DNA of 64,000 nucleotides from JBFWUW01 sp050247075 (GTDB taxonomy: Bacteria > Planctomycetota > Planctomycetia > Pirellulales > JBFWUW01): positions 124,001 through 188,000 of the forward strand of contig JBFWUW010000002.1 in assembly GCA_050247075.1 (NCBI GenBank), read 5' to 3'. Position numbers and translations under genes: made by a program. Shown here one piece after another: positions 61,801 to 64,000 of the stretch. The notes under the pieces were generated by a model, which did no database searches, was not told the DNA's origin, and was given only the letters and a program-made list of their open reading frames with translations. How positions within the stretch are numbered: position 1 is the first letter of the stretch; each line of letters begins with the position of its first letter.

Positions 61801-62561
61801 CACTCTCCAACGTGTTGGCCAATGCCGTCAAATACACTCCACGGGGGGGCAATGTCGCACTGATCGTGCAAGGCCAGCGGAACCAGGTCTCCATCCAGGT
61901 TCGCGATACGGGCATCGGCATGCTGCCCGAGACGATCGAGAGCATGTTCGAACTATTCGTCCAAGAGACCAGAACCTTCCACGGACGTTCCGGCGGCATG
62001 GGAATCGGCCTCACGCTGGCCCGCTCGATACTGGAGTTGCACGGTGGAACCATCGAGGCGAACAGCGACGGGCCCGGCCAAGGCAGCATGTTCGAGATTC
62101 GCCTCCCCAGAATTTTCCGGGAAACCCCCGCGCCCGGCGGCGATCCCGCGGCCACTTCTTCACAACCACGCGAATTTCCTTGCAACGTCGTGATCGTGGA
62201 GGACTCAGACGACAATCGGCTGGTCTTAAAGCGGTTGCTGGAGTTGCTCGGTTGCACGGTTCACGCGGCTGAGAATGGCACCAAGGGGCTGGCGTTGATC
62301 GAACAGCACAAGCCCGATCTGGCGCTGATCGATCTGAAAATGCCGGGCCTGGATGGCTGCGAAGTCGCCCGCCAGGTACGCCAGTCGCTGGGCAATTCCG
62401 ATACGTTCCTGGCCGCCGTAACTGGCATGGGGCAGGCCGCGGACCTTTTGGCCACCGCCGAGGCCGGGTTTGACGCGCATCTGCTCAAGCCTCTCGATCT
62501 GGCCAAGCTGCGGCAAATCCTGGAGCAGCGGTCCCGCGGCCGCGCGGCTGCTCCGCTGTAG
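58818..62561 (+). CDS. CheB-CheR-PAS-histidine kinase-receiver fusion protein
   Basis: 1,247 residues. CheB methylesterase-like domain (about 36-220) with nucleophile Ser45 (GIGASAGG), His72 and Asp164. CheR methyltransferase domain (about 235-500) with SAM-binding VWVAGCATGEEAYSLA and FATDVHQASL. A long heptad coiled coil (about 685-745) made of repeating NEELxxxNEEL units precedes a PAS domain (about 750-860). Then HisKA (His884), HATPase (about 985-1097) and a receiver (phospho-acceptor Asp1172, Lys1224). The CheB nucleophile and CheR motifs are intact. No chemoreceptor, CheA or CheW gene is nearby, so a role outside classical chemotaxis is likely. It is under a sigma-54 promoter. Confidence 0.93.
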   Translation: MTNVNPHNEDARLPKPSDDVEVESAASGPDSSDSNMFPIVGIGASAGGLESLEQVFRHMPVNTGMAFVVIQHLSPDFKSLMDELLARYTDMTIHRAEHGMLVEPNSIYLIPPKKDMIIANRRLLLTDKDLKQPLSMPIDRFFRSLAQDAGRLSVGVILSGSGSDGSRGVRDIHAAGGLVICESEQTAKFDGMPLATLGTGDVDVVVPPEEVAQVLDRHARQLSLSLPQAALEPTPEIDDVQTVFKLLNDNYGIDFSHYKPTTVIRRIQRRMALSQAESLAQYAERLGSDLDELNVLYKDLLIGVTRFFRDVEGFEKLAADVLPDLVAKAEPDDEIRVWVAGCATGEEAYSLAILLHEQLEAVEKKPNVKIFATDVHQASLHIASEGIYPEESLTDVPPKRLARYFQKKPDGYHVVPELRQMMVFATHNIIKDAPFTKIDLITCRNLLIYFRPLAQKKALSLFHFGLKPNGVLFLGPSETPGELLDEFDAIDLHWKLYRKSRDVRLPIDLHTPLSTDGSLGRTLRSLASAPARSLPDSALVSAYDAMLARYMPPGLLINERRELLHVFGGAERYLKVKPGRPSIDALEALDNDLRTAVTGAVQRVVKERAPVRYSGVRVRTAQGEETLDISVEPVDNPRSRLAQLLVLIRPSSRRQPAAEPEAASSVAADQRQMSRDRIESLEDELRFNKENLQATIEELETSNEEMQATNEELVASNEELQSTNEELQSVNEELFTVNAEYQRKITELSELTADMDNLLVSTEIGTIFLDQDLSIRKYTPQIGVAFHLLPQDIGRSITSFAHNIHHPALLDDLRAVVADHQPRSREVRDQHGNWFYLRVLPYRAKSRFDGVVLTLIDVTPLKAAEQKLADAVRRRDEFLAMLSHELRNPLGAIRNAAQGLFMSESVEPVERDLCDIIRRQSDHLARLLDDLLDVARVTQRKIELRQGPVDVALLVRDTLESVQPLFEAAGVTLSVPDVPAQRLFVRGDSARLQQALSNVLANAVKYTPRGGNVALIVQGQRNQVSIQVRDTGIGMLPETIESMFELFVQETRTFHGRSGGMGIGLTLARSILELHGGTIEANSDGPGQGSMFEIRLPRIFRETPAPGGDPAATSSQPREFPCNVVIVEDSDDNRLVLKRLLELLGCTVHAAENGTKGLALIEQHKPDLALIDLKMPGLDGCEVARQVRQSLGNSDTFLAAVTGMGQAADLLATAEAGFDAHLLKPLDLAKLRQILEQRSRGRAAAPL

Positions 62562-62662
62562 CCAGCGCCGGCCCAAGGCCGCCTCGCCGGCAAGTTGCCA
62601 AGAGCCGTTGCGCCGGCCATGATGGGGCCTTGCCGCCCCGCCAGATCACCCAGCCGCGAAAC

Positions 62663-63475
62663 ATGATGCCCGCGTTGCCAGACCGCGTCTTTGTCGTCAC
62701 CGGCGCTTCCGCCGGGCTGGGACGGGCGATTGCCGCGGCGCTGGTGGCGGCTGGCGGCAAAGTCGTGCTGGCCGCGCGTGGCGAGGAATCGCTCTTGGCG
62801 TTGGCCGCGGAGTTGGGCGGGCCGGACAAGCATGTGCTGGCGGTGCCGACCGATGTGACCAGCGACGAACATGTGGCAGTGCTGATGAACCGCGCGGTCG
62901 AACGGTTTGGCCGCATCGACGGGCTGGTGAACAACGTCGGCGTGTCGATGCGCTCCGCCCTGCTCGATACCTCGCCCGACGACTTCCGCCACTCGCTGGA
63001 ACTCAATCTGCTGGCTGCCGTCCGCTGTACGCGGGCGGCCGCGCCGCACATCATCGCGCAGCGCGGGCATATCGTGAACATCGGCTCGCTGGCCGGCAAG
63101 TCGGCGTCGCGGTTCTTGGGCGCTTATCCGGCCGCCAAGCATGCCCTGTCGGCCTATACCCAACAGTTGCGGTTGGAACTGGCCGACCAAGGCGTGCATG
63201 TGCTGCTGGTCTGCCCCGGCCCTATCGCCCGCGAGCAAGTCCGCACGTACGCCGCCGAGCAACAAAAAAATCTGCCCGACTCGGCCCGCCGGCCGGGCGG
63301 CGGCGTCCGTACCAAGGCCATCGCTCCCGACCGGCTAGCCGAAAAGATCGTAGCGGCCATCGTCCGCCGCCAGCCTGAACTGATCGTACCGGCCAAGGCC
63401 CGGCTGTTGTTCGCCCTGCAACAACTTTCACCCAGCCTGGGAGATTGGCTCGTGCGAAAGATGACCTCGAAGTGA
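62663..63475 (+). CDS. Short-chain dehydrogenase/reductase
   Basis: 270 residues from ATG 62663; the open frame begins with TTG 62630, and ATG 62666 is also possible. A classical SDR with TGASAGLG (13-20), NNVG (90-93) and catalytic Ser142, Tyr155 and Lys159 (NIGSLAG and YPAAKHA). The substrate is not indicated. It lies 101 bp after the CheB-CheR kinase and is likely a separate function. The C-terminus (LSPSLGDWLVRKM) resembles the membrane-associated SDRs of this kind. Confidence 0.87.
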   Translation: MMPALPDRVFVVTGASAGLGRAIAAALVAAGGKVVLAARGEESLLALAAELGGPDKHVLAVPTDVTSDEHVAVLMNRAVERFGRIDGLVNNVGVSMRSALLDTSPDDFRHSLELNLLAAVRCTRAAAPHIIAQRGHIVNIGSLAGKSASRFLGAYPAAKHALSAYTQQLRLELADQGVHVLLVCPGPIAREQVRTYAAEQQKNLPDSARRPGGGVRTKAIAPDRLAEKIVAAIVRRQPELIVPAKARLLFALQQLSPSLGDWLVRKMTSK

Positions 63476-63523
63476 CCCCCGACATGGTCCGCCAAAGGCC
63501 AGTTCACTAACAGAGAGGCAGAC

Positions 63524-64000
63524 ATGACCACGTATTTTAGTGCTCCTATGGCCGCACTCCTGCTGGTCGTAGCTCGGTTTTGGGCTGTTGCCGAGGAACC
63601 GGCCCGGCCCCTCATCGTCGCCCACCGAGGGCTGCTGCTGCACGCTCCAGAAAACACGTTGCCGAATTTTCGGGCCTGCCTTGAACTCCATCTCGGCTTT
63701 GAATTCGACGTGCGGCGAACCAAAGACGGGCACCTGGTCTGCATCCACGACGACACGGTCGATCGAACCACCAGCGGCACCGGCAAAGTCGCGGAGCTGA
63801 ACCTGGACCAAATCCGTCAGCTTGACGCGGGCAGTTGGTTCGACCCCACGTTCGCGGGCGAAACAGTTCCCACCGTCGAAGAAGTCCTGAAGCTGATATC
63901 CGATCACCGCCAGAAAGATATCCTGATCGCCGTCGATCTGAAAGCCGAGGGAGTCGAGCAAGATGTCGTGCGGCTGGCCGTGCAGCACAAGGTTCTCCAC
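63524..64000 (+). CDS. Exported glycerophosphodiester phosphodiesterase, N-terminal part
   Basis: The gene runs off the right edge; 159 residues are visible from ATG 63524, preceded by a GAGAGG ribosome-binding site. A signal peptide (MTTYFSAPMAALLLVVARFW AVAEE) is followed by the GDPD signature: His34-Arg35 (VAHRG), Glu43-Asn-Thr (APENTL), Glu60 and Asp62 (EFDVRRTKDGH) and His75 (IHDDTVDRTT). The family cleaves glycerophosphodiesters to glycerol 3-phosphate and an alcohol. The signal peptide suggests a periplasmic enzyme. Confidence 0.9.
   Translation, partial: MTTYFSAPMAALLLVVARFWAVAEEPARPLIVAHRGLLLHAPENTLPNFRACLELHLGFEFDVRRTKDGHLVCIHDDTVDRTTSGTGKVAELNLDQIRQLDAGSWFDPTFAGETVPTVEEVLKLISDHRQKDILIAVDLKAEGVEQDVVRLAVQHKVLH

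Overview
The window is about 64 kb of GC-rich bacterial chromosome that looks like a planctomycete, probably Pirellulales. The signs are a CRTAC1-type FG-GAP/ASPIC-UnbV protein, a planctomycete-type N-terminal domain fused to a PQQ-like propeller, a Tat-exported Gfo/Idh/MocA oxidoreductase, a very large zinc-ribbon membrane protein, many secreted proteins of unknown function, CheB-CheR sensor kinases, and short intergenic palindromes in several families. No rRNA, tRNA, CRISPR array, prophage or complete insertion sequence was seen.

Layout. 1-10065 (+): the end of an unknown gene, then a TolQ/ExbB-TolR/ExbD-TolR/ExbD operon that continues into a propeller protein, a solute-binding-like protein and a secreted protein. 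10066-16505: a secreted Gly/Asn-rich protein behind a consensus sigma-54 promoter, a convergent CRTAC1 protein, and a hybrid histidine kinase whose N-terminus matches the plant ethylene-receptor sensor domain. 16859-29557: a 2,125-residue membrane protein, a Cys/Gly-rich exported protein, a sugar-phosphate isomerase-like TIM barrel, a large secreted protein and an orphan barstar. 29558-34784 (+): a sigma-54 promoter, then an NtrC-type activator, a globin-coupled histidine kinase, a tandem receiver protein and a REC-PAS kinase.

34785-37170 (+): rpmF, fabD and fabG. 37193-49306 (-): a sulfotransferase, a Na+/Ca2+ exchanger, a tandem Usp, a flavin-binding protein, an SGNH hydrolase, a Gfo/Idh/MocA oxidoreductase, MoaD/ThiS and a three-subunit molybdenum hydroxylase interrupted by a four-helix-bundle gene bracketed by inverted repeats. 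49307-51973 (-) is an accessory patch with a PIN toxin module between direct repeats. 52030-58094: sulfite reductase (-), then folD and aconitase (+). 58095-64000 (+): a repeat-rich gap with a third sigma-54 promoter, a 1,247-residue CheB-CheR-PAS-kinase-receiver protein, an SDR and the start of a glycerophosphodiesterase.

The most unusual content is the signalling. Three sigma-54 promoters stand in front of one structural gene and two signalling loci, and an NtrC-type activator is encoded in the window. Two kinases have gas-sensor-like domains (ethylene receptor and protoglobin). The intergenic space carries at least five separate palindromic or terminal-inverted-repeat families, two of which look like miniature mobile elements or cassettes.
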